Shown piece by piece: positions 17,607-26,264 of a stretch of 64,000 bases of DNA. Under the pieces are notes generated by a model, which saw nothing but the letters and a program-made list of their open reading frames with translations, was not told the DNA's origin and made no database searches. Both the position numbers and the translations under genes were made by a program. Source of the DNA: JAFMKE01 sp037624485 (GTDB taxonomy: Bacteria; Bacteroidota; Bacteroidia; Chitinophagales; UBA8649); assembly GCA_037624485.1 (NCBI GenBank), contig JASJJC010000021.1, positions 62,001-126,000 on the forward strand, given 5' to 3'. Numbering within the stretch: the first letter of the stretch is position 1; the number at the start of each line of letters is the position of its first letter.

Positions 17607-18266
17607 ATGGTAGATAAAAATAACTGGAAGGAAATAAGCAAAGCATGTGAAAGTTCTCATGCAAGTTTAGTCGCGGTGAGTAAAACTCGGTCAATTGGCG
17701 AGGTCAAAGAAATGTATGATTTGGGTCAACGAATATTTGGAGAAAATCGAGTGCAAGAACTGTTGGATAAAAAAGATAAACTACCACAAGACATTGAATG
17801 GCACCTTATCGGTCACCTTCAGCGAAATAAAGTAAAGTATATTGCACCATTTGTTAGTCTAATTCACGGCGTGGATAGTCTTCGCTTAATTAAAGAAATT
17901 AACAAGGAAGCTAAAAAAAATAACAAGCTTATCGATTGTCTGCTACAGTTTCATATTGCCCAGGAAGAAAGTAAGTTTGGAATTCCTCCTTCAAATGCAA
18001 TTGAATTTATAGATAATGTAATGGGCTTAAGTTTGGATGGATTAAGAATTCGAGGTGTTATGGGGATGGCTAGCTTCGTTGATGATGATGCTCAAATCGT
18101 TCGAGAGTTTTCTGTGTTAAAGCAGGTTTTTGGAGCGCTTAAAAGCAAGTATTTTTCTAGTCAAGAATCGTTTGATATTATAAGTATGGGGATGAGTAGT
18201 GATTATCAACTTGCACTTCGGGAAGGTAGCACAATGCTTAGGGTTGGAAGTAAGTTATTTGTCTGA
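17607..18266 (+). CDS. YggS/PLPBP family pyridoxal phosphate homeostasis protein
   Basis: A 219-residue PLP-binding protein of the alanine-racemase-like barrel fold. The PLP lysine is K26 in LVAVSKTRS; further family blocks are FGENRVQEL, EWHLIGHLQRNKVKYI, VDSLRLI, IRGVMGMAS and the C-terminal SMGMSSDYQLALREGSTMLRVGS that binds the cofactor phosphate. It controls free PLP and amino-acid balance rather than catalysing turnover. It overlaps tail to tail by 12 bp with the DUF6495 gene. Confidence 0.93.
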   Translation: MVDKNNWKEISKACESSHASLVAVSKTRSIGEVKEMYDLGQRIFGENRVQELLDKKDKLPQDIEWHLIGHLQRNKVKYIAPFVSLIHGVDSLRLIKEINKEAKKNNKLIDCLLQFHIAQEESKFGIPPSNAIEFIDNVMGLSLDGLRIRGVMGMASFVDDDAQIVREFSVLKQVFGALKSKYFSSQESFDIISMGMSSDYQLALREGSTMLRVGSKLFV

Positions 18267-18743
18267 TGAACTGTCTTTTTGATCAGCAATTTTCAAAGCA
18301 ATTGTCTTAAACATTAAGCCCTGGCTTATTTTAGCTTTCTCTTCTTGGATAATTTGAAAAATCTCAAGATTTCGTTCTAATTGATATTCCTTTTTTCCTT
18401 CCACAAGTTCAATCTCGTTTAGATTTAAATCTACAAGGTATTCTTCTTTAAAGGTAAATGATGCGCCTTCCTTCGGTGTCAAAATATAAACTAAAACTGA
18501 ATTTTTAAAGAATTGATAAAGTTCCAATCTTTTCGGTAAAATTCGATCGACAAAATTCACTTCATTCAATATTTTTTCGAAGACTAAATCACTAAATATA
18601 TCCAATTGTTTTTCGCTACTGGAAGGAGCTGTTTTTTTTAACTCTTCCCATGCATCAGGTGTTATATTGGCAAGTAATAGATATTTTAAAAACTCTTCTT
18701 TTAAAGGTTCTAGTTCGTCCTTCCTTAACCTTCTGTACCTCAT
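18255..18743 (-). CDS. DUF6495 family protein
   Basis: A 162-residue soluble protein with no signal peptide. The N-terminal MRYRRLRKDELEPLKEEFLKYL and ITPDAWEELK segments match what I remember of the Bacteroidota-only DUF6495 family; the second half is a mixed alpha/beta region with no catalytic motif. It is last in the rhodanese - HMG-CoA lyase - membrane protein operon with a 2-bp gap. Function unknown; the family name is from memory and should be confirmed by profile search. Confidence 0.7.
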   Translation of the reverse strand: MRYRRLRKDELEPLKEEFLKYLLLANITPDAWEELKKTAPSSSEKQLDIFSDLVFEKILNEVNFVDRILPKRLELYQFFKNSVLVYILTPKEGASFTFKEEYLVDLNLNEIELVEGKKEYQLERNLEIFQIIQEEKAKISQGLMFKTIALKIADQKDSSSDK

Positions 18744-18745
18744 TT

Positions 18746-19009
18746 CTAATTTTTATTAATCTCCGGTAAATCATCGTCGCTTGATAGCACAATAGTAATC
18801 CATCGCAGCTCATCAAATTGTGAGCAAACAATGATAAGCATTATGGCTGAAGAAATACTTATAATCATACCAACAACTCCCCAAATCCATCCCCAAAGGC
18901 TAAAGAGGCTAAGACAAGCTATGGGCATTAGTAAAGTCTTGCCTAAATGCAATATCAAGATGCCAGCTATGAAAATAATGAGTCCGGATAAGTATTTATG
19001 AATAGACAT
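18746..19009 (-). CDS. Small membrane protein, unknown
   Basis: An 87-residue protein that is mostly hydrophobic, with two to three likely membrane helices (about 8-24, 27-36 and 43-62) and an acidic cytoplasmic or periplasmic tail (SSDDDLPEINKN). I do not recognise the family. It lies 2 bp from both neighbours, between the HMG-CoA lyase and DUF6495 genes, so it is almost certainly translated as part of that operon. Confidence 0.7.
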   Translation of the reverse strand: MSIHKYLSGLIIFIAGILILHLGKTLLMPIACLSLFSLWGWIWGVVGMIISISSAIMLIIVCSQFDELRWITIVLSSDDDLPEINKN

Positions 19010-19011
19010 AA

Positions 19012-19872
19012 TTAAAACTTGGATAGCGAGAAAACTTTTTTAGCAATTCGCAAAGAATTTTCAAATGCATCAATGTTGAAGTTGTTTCCTATCGTTTTTG
19101 TGCCAAAGTAATTTACGAAATGTTCTGTGGGCATATTGCCGATTAAATCATCTTTCGCCATTGGACAACCACCATAACCAAAAATCGCTGTATCAAATCT
19201 TCTACAGTCATGTTCAAATGCAGAATCAATCTTTTCTTTCCAATTATGTGGTGCAGTGTGCAAGTGAGCACCAAACTCAATGCCTGGAAAACTTGGAATT
19301 AAATTATCAAACAAATAGCCTATGGTGTCGGCTTGAGCAACACCTACGGTATCGGAAAGCGAAAATATATTAATATCAAGTTTGCTCAACTTTTCGATCC
19401 AATTTTCAACAATTTCTTTACTGTAAGGATCGCCGTAAGGATTACCAAAACCCATAGAGATATAGACAACAAGTTCTTTTTTGTTTGAAGTACAGATTTC
19501 TTGAATTCGCTTGACTCGTTCAAACGACTCTTCAATTGTAGAATTTGCATTTCTTAGTTGAAAGGTTTCTGAAATGGAAAATGGATAGCCTAAGTAGGTG
19601 ATTTCTTCAAATTCACTCGCTTCGATGGCACCTCGCTCATTAGCAATAATTGCTAATAATTTCGAGGGGGAGTCTCGCAAATCTAGTAGTTTAACCAAAT
19701 CCCTTGTATCTGCCATTTGAGGGATAGCCTTGGATGATACAAAGCTTCCGAAATCAATGGTGTGATAACCAACCTTTAGCAAGGAGTTAATATATTCAGC
19801 TTTTACTGCTGTAGGGATAAATTTCTTAATGCCTTGCATGGCATCTCTAGGACATTCTACTAACTGAATCAT
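19012..19872 (-). CDS. Hydroxymethylglutaryl-CoA lyase
   Basis: A 286-residue TIM-barrel enzyme of the HMGL-like family that splits HMG-CoA into acetyl-CoA and acetoacetate. Motifs: catalytic Arg-Asp in ECPRDAMQG (R9, D10), FVSSKAIPQMADT, the metal-binding HLH in GAHLHTAP, and the catalytic-loop cysteine C236 in GGCPMAKDDLIGNMPTE. The GNMPTE ending replaces the commoner GNVATE. It is second in an operon after the rhodanese lipoprotein (6 bp). The ScoAB genes about 2 kb away use the acetoacetate product. Confidence 0.88.
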   Translation of the reverse strand: MIQLVECPRDAMQGIKKFIPTAVKAEYINSLLKVGYHTIDFGSFVSSKAIPQMADTRDLVKLLDLRDSPSKLLAIIANERGAIEASEFEEITYLGYPFSISETFQLRNANSTIEESFERVKRIQEICTSNKKELVVYISMGFGNPYGDPYSKEIVENWIEKLSKLDINIFSLSDTVGVAQADTIGYLFDNLIPSFPGIEFGAHLHTAPHNWKEKIDSAFEHDCRRFDTAIFGYGGCPMAKDDLIGNMPTEHFVNYFGTKTIGNNFNIDAFENSLRIAKKVFSLSKF

Positions 19873-19878
19873 AATATT

Positions 19879-20325
19879 CTATTGATATCCTGCAGCTAAC
19901 CAAGCGGTATAGCCACCATTTAAATCATAGACTTGCTTGAACCCCATTTCTTTCAACATAGCAGCCGCCTTGCCACTTCGCCCGCCACTTCTGCAGTAAA
20001 GCATGACCGGAGTTTCTCTATCCATCGCATCAATATTGGATTTAAAATCTTCTGCGTAAAAATCATGGTTCTTTGCACCCGTTATATTCCCACTTTCCGC
20101 TAACTCCTCAGGAGTTCGAACATCCAATAGGATTACGTTTGCGTCATTATCCAGTTTTATTTTAAATAAATTAGGCTTGAATAATAAATGGGCTGTTTTG
20201 ATTTGCATATCTCTCATCCCACTTTCTTGGATGATTTCTTCTTTTGCATCTTTGTTAGCTGCTGATTGCTTGCATCCAAAAAGCAGAAAGCTGGCGATCA
20301 TTATTCCTAAATATGTAGTTTTCAT
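19879..20325 (-). CDS. Rhodanese-domain lipoprotein
   Basis: A 148-residue exported rhodanese. The lipobox LLFGC sets the lipidated cysteine at C18; one rhodanese domain follows (about 50-148) with DVRTPEELAESGNITGA and the active-site loop CRSGGRSGKA (C111). It likely handles persulfide sulfur in the periplasm. I chose the ATG at 20325 because it directly precedes the signal peptide and lies just downstream of a perfect -7 box at 20340-20347; a longer frame reaches 20430 but would include that promoter. Confidence 0.88.
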   Translation of the reverse strand: MKTTYLGIMIASFLLFGCKQSAANKDAKEEIIQESGMRDMQIKTAHLLFKPNLFKIKLDNDANVILLDVRTPEELAESGNITGAKNHDFYAEDFKSNIDAMDRETPVMLYCRSGGRSGKAAAMLKEMGFKQVYDLNGGYTAWLAAGYQ

Positions 20326-20339
20326 CAGGTAAATTTTTA

Positions 20340-20347
20340 CAAAAATA
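20340..20347 (-). promoter_or_regulatory. -7 box for the rhodanese - HMG-CoA lyase operon
   Basis: On the minus strand, TATTTTTG matches TAnnTTTG, 14 bp before the chosen ATG at 20325. It supports the shorter start of the rhodanese gene and gives a very short leader. Confidence 0.5.
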
Positions 20348-20391
20348 AGATAAAGCTGCTTGGATTTAAGAAAAACTATCATTTTTGTGGA

Positions 20392-21198
20392 ATGATTAAG
20401 ACAACTGAAAATGATTCCAACTATAGACATTTAGATAAAATGACTACCAATGAGCTTTTGCAAAATATGAATAAGGAGGATCAGACTGTCCCTTTAGCAG
20501 TTGCTAAATGCATCAACCAAATTGAATCTGTGGTTGATTTAGTTAGTGATAAATTGCTATCTGGGGGTCGTCTTTTCTATATAGGTGCTGGAACTAGTGG
20601 TCGATTAGGTATTGTCGATGCAAGTGAATGCCCACCAACTTTTGGAGTGTCCCATGAATTGGTTACTGGGATTATTTCGGGAGGAGATAAAGCGATTAGA
20701 AAAGCAGTAGAATTTGCAGAAGATAGTAAGGATTTGGCATGGGAAGATTTATCTGTATTTGCGGTTACGTCAAAGGATATTGTAATCGGGATAGCGGCAT
20801 CTGGAACAACCCCTTATGTTATTGCTGGATTGGAAGCTTGCAACTCCAATAATATTTCTACCGCTTGTATTACATGCAATGCAGGAAGTCCTTTGGCTGC
20901 AGTTGCTAATTATCCCATTGAATGTGTGGTCGGCCCAGAGTTTGTTACTGGAAGCACACGTATGAAAGCGGGTACTGCTCAAAAGTTAATATTAAACATG
21001 ATTAGTACCTCCGCGATGATAAAAATTGGTCGCGTTGAGGATAATAAAATGGTAAACATGCAGCTAAGTAATCATAAACTAGTAGCGAGAGGCGTTAAAA
21101 TGATTGTAGAAGCTACCGGAGTTGATGAAACAATAGCCAAGGAAAAGTTGTTAAATTTTAATAGTGTAAAACTGGCAATCGAGGCCTTAAATAATTAG
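20392..21198 (+). CDS. murQ: N-acetylmuramic acid 6-phosphate etherase
   Basis: A 268-residue SIS-domain enzyme that removes lactate from MurNAc-6-phosphate in peptidoglycan recycling. Family blocks: RHLDKMTTNELLQNMNKED, GGRLFYIGAGTSGRLGIVDASECPPTFG (sugar-phosphate binding), ISGGDKAIRKAVE with E in the catalytic region, GIAASGTTPYV, and GPEFVTGSTRMKAGTAQKLILNM. Length is normal for Bacteroidota MurQ. The next gene begins one base after its stop, suggesting a two-gene transcript. Confidence 0.96.
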   Translation: MIKTTENDSNYRHLDKMTTNELLQNMNKEDQTVPLAVAKCINQIESVVDLVSDKLLSGGRLFYIGAGTSGRLGIVDASECPPTFGVSHELVTGIISGGDKAIRKAVEFAEDSKDLAWEDLSVFAVTSKDIVIGIAASGTTPYVIAGLEACNSNNISTACITCNAGSPLAAVANYPIECVVGPEFVTGSTRMKAGTAQKLILNMISTSAMIKIGRVEDNKMVNMQLSNHKLVARGVKMIVEATGVDETIAKEKLLNFNSVKLAIEALNN

Positions 21199-21199
21199 T

Positions 21200-21775
21200 A
21201 TGCATGGAATAGAACCCTATTGGCGTTGGCGTGATTTGTACAAAGCGGAAGAAGATGAACATTCTCCATTTTTTGAGCGAGAGTATTCAGAATTTGAATT
21301 TACCCATGCGATCTATGACCATGCCATTCACCCGCAGTGGGATTATATTGGATCACCTACCCTTTTTATTAAGATTTTGTTTGTCGATTATGATGATGGA
21401 ATGGCGGTTATTGAATTGCTAGGTGAGTGGAATGATACAATAAATAATGATGTTATGTTTTTTAAAAGAGATGTCATAGATGCGCTTACAAAAAATGGGG
21501 TCTATCGATTTATCATTATTGGAGAAAATGTGCTTAATTTTCATGGCGAATCAGAGGATTATTATGACGAGTGGTACAATGATATTATTGATGAGGGAGG
21601 ATGGATTGCTTTCGTTAATTTCAATGCGCATGTTCTTGAAGAAATAATGAGTGAAAACATTCATTATTATATGCACAGCAACCAAGAGCTTCAGTCTTTA
21701 AACTGGCGAAAATATTCGCCGGATAAATTATTAGTACTGGTTGAAGATAAATTACTTCGTGCCTTACACAGTTAA
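21200..21775 (+). CDS. Conserved hypothetical protein
   Basis: A 191-residue soluble acidic protein rich in Trp, Tyr and Asp (YWRWRDLYKAEEDEHSPFFE near the start). I see no catalytic motif, signal peptide or membrane helix; predicted alternating strands and helices such as RFIIIGENVLNFHG suggest an alpha/beta fold. I believe similar proteins occur in many Bacteroidota but know no function. It starts one base after the murQ stop and converges on prfC. Confidence 0.7.
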   Translation: MHGIEPYWRWRDLYKAEEDEHSPFFEREYSEFEFTHAIYDHAIHPQWDYIGSPTLFIKILFVDYDDGMAVIELLGEWNDTINNDVMFFKRDVIDALTKNGVYRFIIIGENVLNFHGESEDYYDEWYNDIIDEGGWIAFVNFNAHVLEEIMSENIHYYMHSNQELQSLNWRKYSPDKLLVLVEDKLLRALHS

Positions 21776-21791
21776 TTTTTAAGCCTTAGAC

Positions 21792-23393
21792 TTAGTAATC
21801 GTGGGATAATGCATCCACTTTAAAATCACTGGTTGTATAGAACTTTATTTCTGGAAAGTCATCTTTCGCTACTTTAAGAATCCATGGCGAGTCTGCTAAA
21901 AACACAAGATTTCCATCTTTGTCAGTAACAATATTTGCATGCTTTCTTCGCATAAATTCTTTCAGTTTTTCTTCATTTTCACTCAGAATCCAACAAGCCT
22001 TAAAATAATTTAAGGGTTTAAAATCAGCAGTAGCGCCATACTCATGCTTCAATCGGTATTGGATTACTTCAAACTGAAGCTGACCCACTGTGCCTATGAT
22101 CTTTCTATTGCCTAATTTGTGCTTAAATAATTGAGCGACACCTTCATCGCTGAGTTGATTGACCCCTTTCTCCAATTGTTTTGACTTCATCGGATCTTTA
22201 TTAATTACTTCTCTGAATAATTCAGGAGAGAAACTTGGAATACCTTTGTAAAATAGCTTCTCACCTTGTGTAAGTGTGTCACCAATTTTAAATGTTCCAG
22301 AATCATACAATCCAACCACATCGCCGGGGTAAGCTTCTTCAATAATATTTTTCTTTTGGGCCATAAAACTTGTTGGATTATTGAAGCGTACTTTTTTATC
22401 TAGTCTCGAATGGTAATAAAAAGTATTTCGTTCAAATTTCCCAGAACAAATTCGCAAGAAGGCAATCCTATCCCTATGGTTGGGATCAAGGTTTGCATGG
22501 ATTTTAAAAACAAAACCAGTAAACTTTTTTTCTGTAGGCTCAACTTCCCTAGCCTGGGTTTCTCTTTTTTTAGGATTTGGAGCAAACTCAATAAATGTAT
22601 CTAGCATTTCCTTTACTCCAAAATTATTAACGGCACTGCCAAAGAATACAGGTGCAATCTCCCCGCTTAAGTATGGTGCTGCATCAAAATCTTCATATAC
22701 TCCTTGAATCAATTCTACATCTTCTCGCAATGTATTTGCATATTCTCCTCCAATTTTCTCGTCAAGATCGGGGGTGTCTAAATCCTTAAATTGTAAGATG
22801 TCATCTTGCTTTTGTCCAGCTGAGAAAAGATTAAGTTCATCTTGAGCAAGATTATACACTCCTTTGAAGGTCTTGCCCATACCGATAGGCCATGTCAATG
22901 GGCGAACCTTGATTTCCAACTTGTTTTCCAGTTCATCCAATAAGTCATAAGGGTCTCGTCCATCTCGATCTAGTTTGTTAATAAACACAATTACAGGAGT
23001 TTTCCGCATCCTGCAGACTTCCATTAAGCGCTCTGTTTGCTCTTCTACGCCCTTTACGCAATCAATTACGAGTATTACGCTATCAACAGCTGTTAAGGTT
23101 CTGTAGGTGTCTTCTGCAAAGTCCTTATGTCCTGGCGTATCTAGAATATTAATCAGTTTATCACGATATTCGAAGGCCATTACCGAGGTAGCTACAGATA
23201 TTCCTCTCTGTTTTTCAATCTCCATAAAATCCGAAGTAGTAGCTTTCTTAATTTTATTGGATTTTACCGCTCCTGCTGTTTGGATAGCTCCACCAAATAG
23301 TAAAAGTTTTTCCGTCAGTGTCGTCTTTCCAGAATCTGGGTGCGCTATTACGGCAAAGGTTTTCCTTTTTTGAATTTCCTCGATTAAGCTCAT
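21792..23393 (-). CDS. prfC: Peptide chain release factor 3
   Basis: A 533-residue translational GTPase that recycles RF1/RF2 from the ribosome. G1 is AHPDSGKT (17-24), the switch I region includes DFMEIEKQRGISVATS, G3 is DTPGHKDF and G4 is NKLDRDGRDP. The RF3-specific C-terminal half follows (VGQLQFEVIQYRLKHEYG). The length is typical. It has its own -7 box 20 bp upstream. All key GTPase residues are intact. Confidence 0.97.
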   Translation of the reverse strand: MSLIEEIQKRKTFAVIAHPDSGKTTLTEKLLLFGGAIQTAGAVKSNKIKKATTSDFMEIEKQRGISVATSVMAFEYRDKLINILDTPGHKDFAEDTYRTLTAVDSVILVIDCVKGVEEQTERLMEVCRMRKTPVIVFINKLDRDGRDPYDLLDELENKLEIKVRPLTWPIGMGKTFKGVYNLAQDELNLFSAGQKQDDILQFKDLDTPDLDEKIGGEYANTLREDVELIQGVYEDFDAAPYLSGEIAPVFFGSAVNNFGVKEMLDTFIEFAPNPKKRETQAREVEPTEKKFTGFVFKIHANLDPNHRDRIAFLRICSGKFERNTFYYHSRLDKKVRFNNPTSFMAQKKNIIEEAYPGDVVGLYDSGTFKIGDTLTQGEKLFYKGIPSFSPELFREVINKDPMKSKQLEKGVNQLSDEGVAQLFKHKLGNRKIIGTVGQLQFEVIQYRLKHEYGATADFKPLNYFKACWILSENEEKLKEFMRRKHANIVTDKDGNLVFLADSPWILKVAKDDFPEIKFYTTSDFKVDALSHDY

Positions 23394-23412
23394 GCATCAA
23401 TTAATTGAGCTG

Positions 23413-23420
23413 CAAAAATA
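23413..23420 (-). promoter_or_regulatory. -7 box for prfC
   Basis: Minus-strand TATTTTTG matches TAnnTTTG and is followed by GC, as at several other promoters in the window. It is 20 bp before the prfC ATG. Confidence 0.5.
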
Positions 23421-23676
23421 CGGGGATTAAATTGAATAGCGAAATAAGAATGAACACCTTATTACTTAAAAATAAGTCATTTAAAAAATGGCTAGTTGGA
23501 GATTTGATCAAACTAAACCGTTTTCTCGTTTACAAATGACTGCGGTATTAATTTATTCTTGAGGCTTAAATACTATAATTTGATGCCAAAAATGAGTCTA
23601 ATATTTTGCTAGTAGGACAATTCTAAATGGTTGAAGTTAAGCTAGCCTATTTCTATATTCCTTTCAGCTTAGAAAC
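23421..23676. other. Intergenic stretch between prfC and the DUF2795 gene, no gene seen
   Basis: About 255 AT-rich bases with stops in all frames. The only structure I noticed is a short palindrome TTTGATCAAA near 23502. It lies upstream of prfC and downstream of the DUF2795 gene; apart from the prfC promoter at its edge I can assign nothing. Confidence 0.5.
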
Positions 23677-23709
23677 AAAAATGCCCAATATTCAATATCG
23701 GGCATTTTA
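23677..23709 (-). terminator. Terminator of the DUF2795 gene
   Basis: AAAATGCCC pairs with GGGCATTTT, and the inner ATATT/AATAT bases extend the stem. On the minus strand a T run follows. It starts 9 bp after the DUF2795 stop codon. Confidence 0.8.
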
Positions 23710-23717
23710 TTAGAACT

Positions 23718-23939
23718 TTAATATTCTTCTTCATCGAAGAAGAAATCGTCTTTTGTAGGGTAATCAGGCCAAATGTCGTCTATCCCTTCATAGATTTCAT
23801 CGTCATCTTCCAGCTCTTGTAGATTTTCAATAACTTCAACTGGAGCTCCTGATCGAATAGCGTAATCAATAAGATCATCTTTTACTGATGGCCAAGGCGC
23901 ATCTTCAAGATAAGTAGCTAGTTCTAATGTCCAAAACAT
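23718..23939 (-). CDS. DUF2795 family small acidic protein
   Basis: A 73-residue protein with the DUF2795 pattern: LATYLEDAPWPSVKDDLIDYAIRSG followed by VIENLQELEDDDEIYEGI and an acidic aromatic tail. The family is found widely as a short helical domain of unknown function, and this sequence is close to the form I recall as strongly conserved in Bacteroidota. It has its own promoter box and a strong terminator, so it is a single-gene unit. Confidence 0.85.
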   Translation of the reverse strand: MFWTLELATYLEDAPWPSVKDDLIDYAIRSGAPVEVIENLQELEDDDEIYEGIDDIWPDYPTKDDFFFDEEEY

Positions 23940-23961
23940 AGGCGGTTTTTTTAATAGCGTG

Positions 23962-23969
23962 CAAAAATA
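23962..23969 (-). promoter_or_regulatory. -7 box for the DUF2795 gene
   Basis: Minus-strand TATTTTTG, an exact TAnnTTTG match followed by C, 22 bp before the ATG. Confidence 0.5.
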
Positions 23970-24001
23970 AGCTAAAAGTTATAAATAACCACTTTTTTAT
24001 A

Positions 24002-24547
24002 TTATTTTTTTGGAAGCCATTTCACTTCGACAACGGACAAATCATTGGCAAATTTCCTGGCAAGAACAAAAAGGTAGTCCGACAATCTATTTAAATATTT
24101 GATAATCAATACATTAACTTCTTCAACTTGAGCTAAGGCAACAGTTATCCGTTCAGCACGTCTGCAGACAGTACGTGCAATATGACAATAAGAAACATGC
24201 GGATGTCCTCCAGGTAGTATAAAAGCATCGAGCTCACTAAGCTCTTGATTCATAGAATCTATCAGATTTTCTATAGTATCTATATCCGTTTGCTCTATGT
24301 TTTTAAAAAAAGTATTGACTTTCCCCTCAGGTGTAGCTAAAATTGCTCCAATCGTAAAGAGTTCTTCTTGTATTCTTTTTAGTTCGGTATGTTGTTCGCT
24401 TTTGCATACATCTTTCACCAATCCAATATGAGAATTTAACTCATCCACTGTTCCATAACAGTCTATCTTCAAGTCAGATTTAGATATTCGCTTTCCTCCG
24501 AACAATGATGTTTCTCCTAAGTCTCCTGTTTTGGTATAAATTTTCAT
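24002..24547 (-). CDS. PduO-type cob(I)alamin adenosyltransferase
   Basis: A 181-residue ATP:cob(I)alamin adenosyltransferase making adenosylcobalamin. Motifs: KIYTKTGDLGETSLFGGKRISK (ATP binding), YGTVDELNSHIGL, the FILPGGHPHVSYCHIARTVCRRAER helix with conserved basic residues, and YLNRLSDYLFVLAR near the C-terminus. It follows the Wzi/RemB-type barrel gene by 11 bp, an odd partner, and no cobalamin biosynthesis gene is nearby. It would serve B12-dependent enzymes encoded elsewhere. Confidence 0.93.
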   Translation of the reverse strand: MKIYTKTGDLGETSLFGGKRISKSDLKIDCYGTVDELNSHIGLVKDVCKSEQHTELKRIQEELFTIGAILATPEGKVNTFFKNIEQTDIDTIENLIDSMNQELSELDAFILPGGHPHVSYCHIARTVCRRAERITVALAQVEEVNVLIIKYLNRLSDYLFVLARKFANDLSVVEVKWLPKK

Positions 24548-24558
24548 AACATAAATTT

Positions 24559-26235
24559 TTAATAGTGCATGGGCTTAAATGCTACATTCATTCGTAATCC
24601 AACGCCAATCCAGATAATATTTCTATCTTCTTCATCAATATCGCTATTAACAGATCGATAGCTTACATTAAAATCAGCATACATATTGTGCCAAAATTGA
24701 TACGATGCCATTAACTCAATAAAGTTTGTTCGATAGGCTGTTCCTTGCCCAACCCAATTATCAAATTCATTGGTTGCCAAACCCCCATTAGAGGTTTGAA
24801 AAATATCCCCTCCATACAAGGTGCCAGTTGTATCATTACCATGGACGGCATTAATATATTTTAGCTGAAGATTTAGTTCAGGAAGGCCTGCAGGTTGATA
24901 CTTAACAATTCCGATGGTTTCTCTGAAATTAGCACCTAATGGATGGGCTAACTCTTGATTGTAATGGGTGTAATTGGCTAATTGTTGACCATTTTTGCCA
25001 CTGTGTGTATAAATAAATGGTCGAGCCATATTGTATTCTAATTGTAAATCTAAATTATCCACTCCTCCAACATTTATGTATTTAAACCCTTGCTGAATGG
25101 CGTATTTGTTTCCCCACCAGCCATTCAATTGACTAATTTGAGAAAAATTAAACTCATCCATTACAAATTGACCATAAAACTGCGCTGTTTTAGCCACGTT
25201 AGCTTTGTAATCAAAACCAATTATGGCGTTGTCGGGACTTCCCAAGGCTTGCTCGATACTTCTATAAAAAATTAATGGATTTAGATAGTGCAGTTCAAAT
25301 CCATCACTACGGGACATAATAACTCCCTCAAATACTCCGATATCCAACCACTTTGTTACACTGAAATTTAAATGATGGAATGCTCCATACTTTTTATCCA
25401 ATAATCTATCTAAGCCACGACTATACTGCCCTGTTAACTCAGTGAAAATACTTTGATAGTTTATTTTCCATACACGGATGTTCATTTTCAAAAACAAGGA
25501 AGCTGCAGCATTGTCTGAAAGAAGCATAGATCGATAGCCATTCCCAATAAAATTCTTATCATAACCAAACTGGAAATCTAGATGTTCGATAACATTGAAG
25601 GTCATGTATCCTCTTGTAGAGAAATAATCTTGACCATTCTCCTTGTAAGTTTTAAAGTAGCCCTCTCCTGGCACATTCTCGAATGTTCTGTTCACTCGCT
25701 CATCTCTTACAAAACTTGGGTATCTCATCAAAGTGCTACCCAAATGAAAGTAAAAGCCTAATCGTTTTTTAATATAGGCTCTTAACTCAAACCCTCTTAC
25801 GATATTAAACGTAAGTTTATTATCCAACTCAGGTGCAAAATGCATTTGAACTACTGGATTTAACCGTAAAGTAAAGGCCTTTGTATTTACACTGAATAAG
25901 GATGCTCTTTCTGGATAAATGATTTTCCAAAGTGGTTTTTTTGAAACATTGAATGAATCTACCCATTCGCTGTTATCATTCAGGATATATTCTAAATTAA
26001 AGGAGGTTTGTGGGCTTAAGTCAATATTTGAGTTGTACATACTTTCCGCATATTCAGCCAACCATTTTTTATTGTAAGGTTTTACTGAGGTATGAGGCAT
26101 AGGAAGAATTTCCCCATATTGGATATCTAGACGATCCATTTCATGATAACTATCCGTATTTAATGGAGTATAAGTCCCTTGTCCCCATGAATATAGGCCG
26201 AAAAAAAGGCAAGCCAAAGCAATTGTATATTTCAT
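24559..26235 (-). CDS. Outer-membrane beta-barrel of Wzi / gliding RemB type
   Basis: A 558-residue exported protein: signal peptide (cleavage near SWGQG, about residue 19), then amphipathic beta strands throughout with many aromatic girdle residues and a C-terminus ending in alternating hydrophobics (IGVGLRMNVAFKPMHY). The blocks HLDFQFGYDKNFIGNGYRSMLLSDN and LNPLIFYRSIEQALGSPDNAIIGFDYK match what I recall of capsule-assembly Wzi-family and gliding-motility RemB proteins in Bacteroidota. It probably anchors or organises surface polysaccharide or adhesins. It sits between the symporter (29 bp) and the adenosyltransferase (11 bp). Confidence 0.75.
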   Translation of the reverse strand: MKYTIALACLFFGLYSWGQGTYTPLNTDSYHEMDRLDIQYGEILPMPHTSVKPYNKKWLAEYAESMYNSNIDLSPQTSFNLEYILNDNSEWVDSFNVSKKPLWKIIYPERASLFSVNTKAFTLRLNPVVQMHFAPELDNKLTFNIVRGFELRAYIKKRLGFYFHLGSTLMRYPSFVRDERVNRTFENVPGEGYFKTYKENGQDYFSTRGYMTFNVIEHLDFQFGYDKNFIGNGYRSMLLSDNAAASLFLKMNIRVWKINYQSIFTELTGQYSRGLDRLLDKKYGAFHHLNFSVTKWLDIGVFEGVIMSRSDGFELHYLNPLIFYRSIEQALGSPDNAIIGFDYKANVAKTAQFYGQFVMDEFNFSQISQLNGWWGNKYAIQQGFKYINVGGVDNLDLQLEYNMARPFIYTHSGKNGQQLANYTHYNQELAHPLGANFRETIGIVKYQPAGLPELNLQLKYINAVHGNDTTGTLYGGDIFQTSNGGLATNEFDNWVGQGTAYRTNFIELMASYQFWHNMYADFNVSYRSVNSDIDEEDRNIIWIGVGLRMNVAFKPMHY

Positions 26236-26264
26236 ACTTTAAATATCTGAATCAAAAATACTAT

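Noticed and set aside
17551..17694. N-terminal extension of the DUF4296 gene
   Set aside because: It would overlap the opposite yggS gene and bury the signal peptide in the middle of the protein.
23502..23511. TTTGATCAAA palindrome as an FNR/CRP-type site
   Set aside because: It is shorter than a real FNR site (TTGAT-N4-ATCAA), lacks the four-base spacer, and sits about 100 bp from any start.
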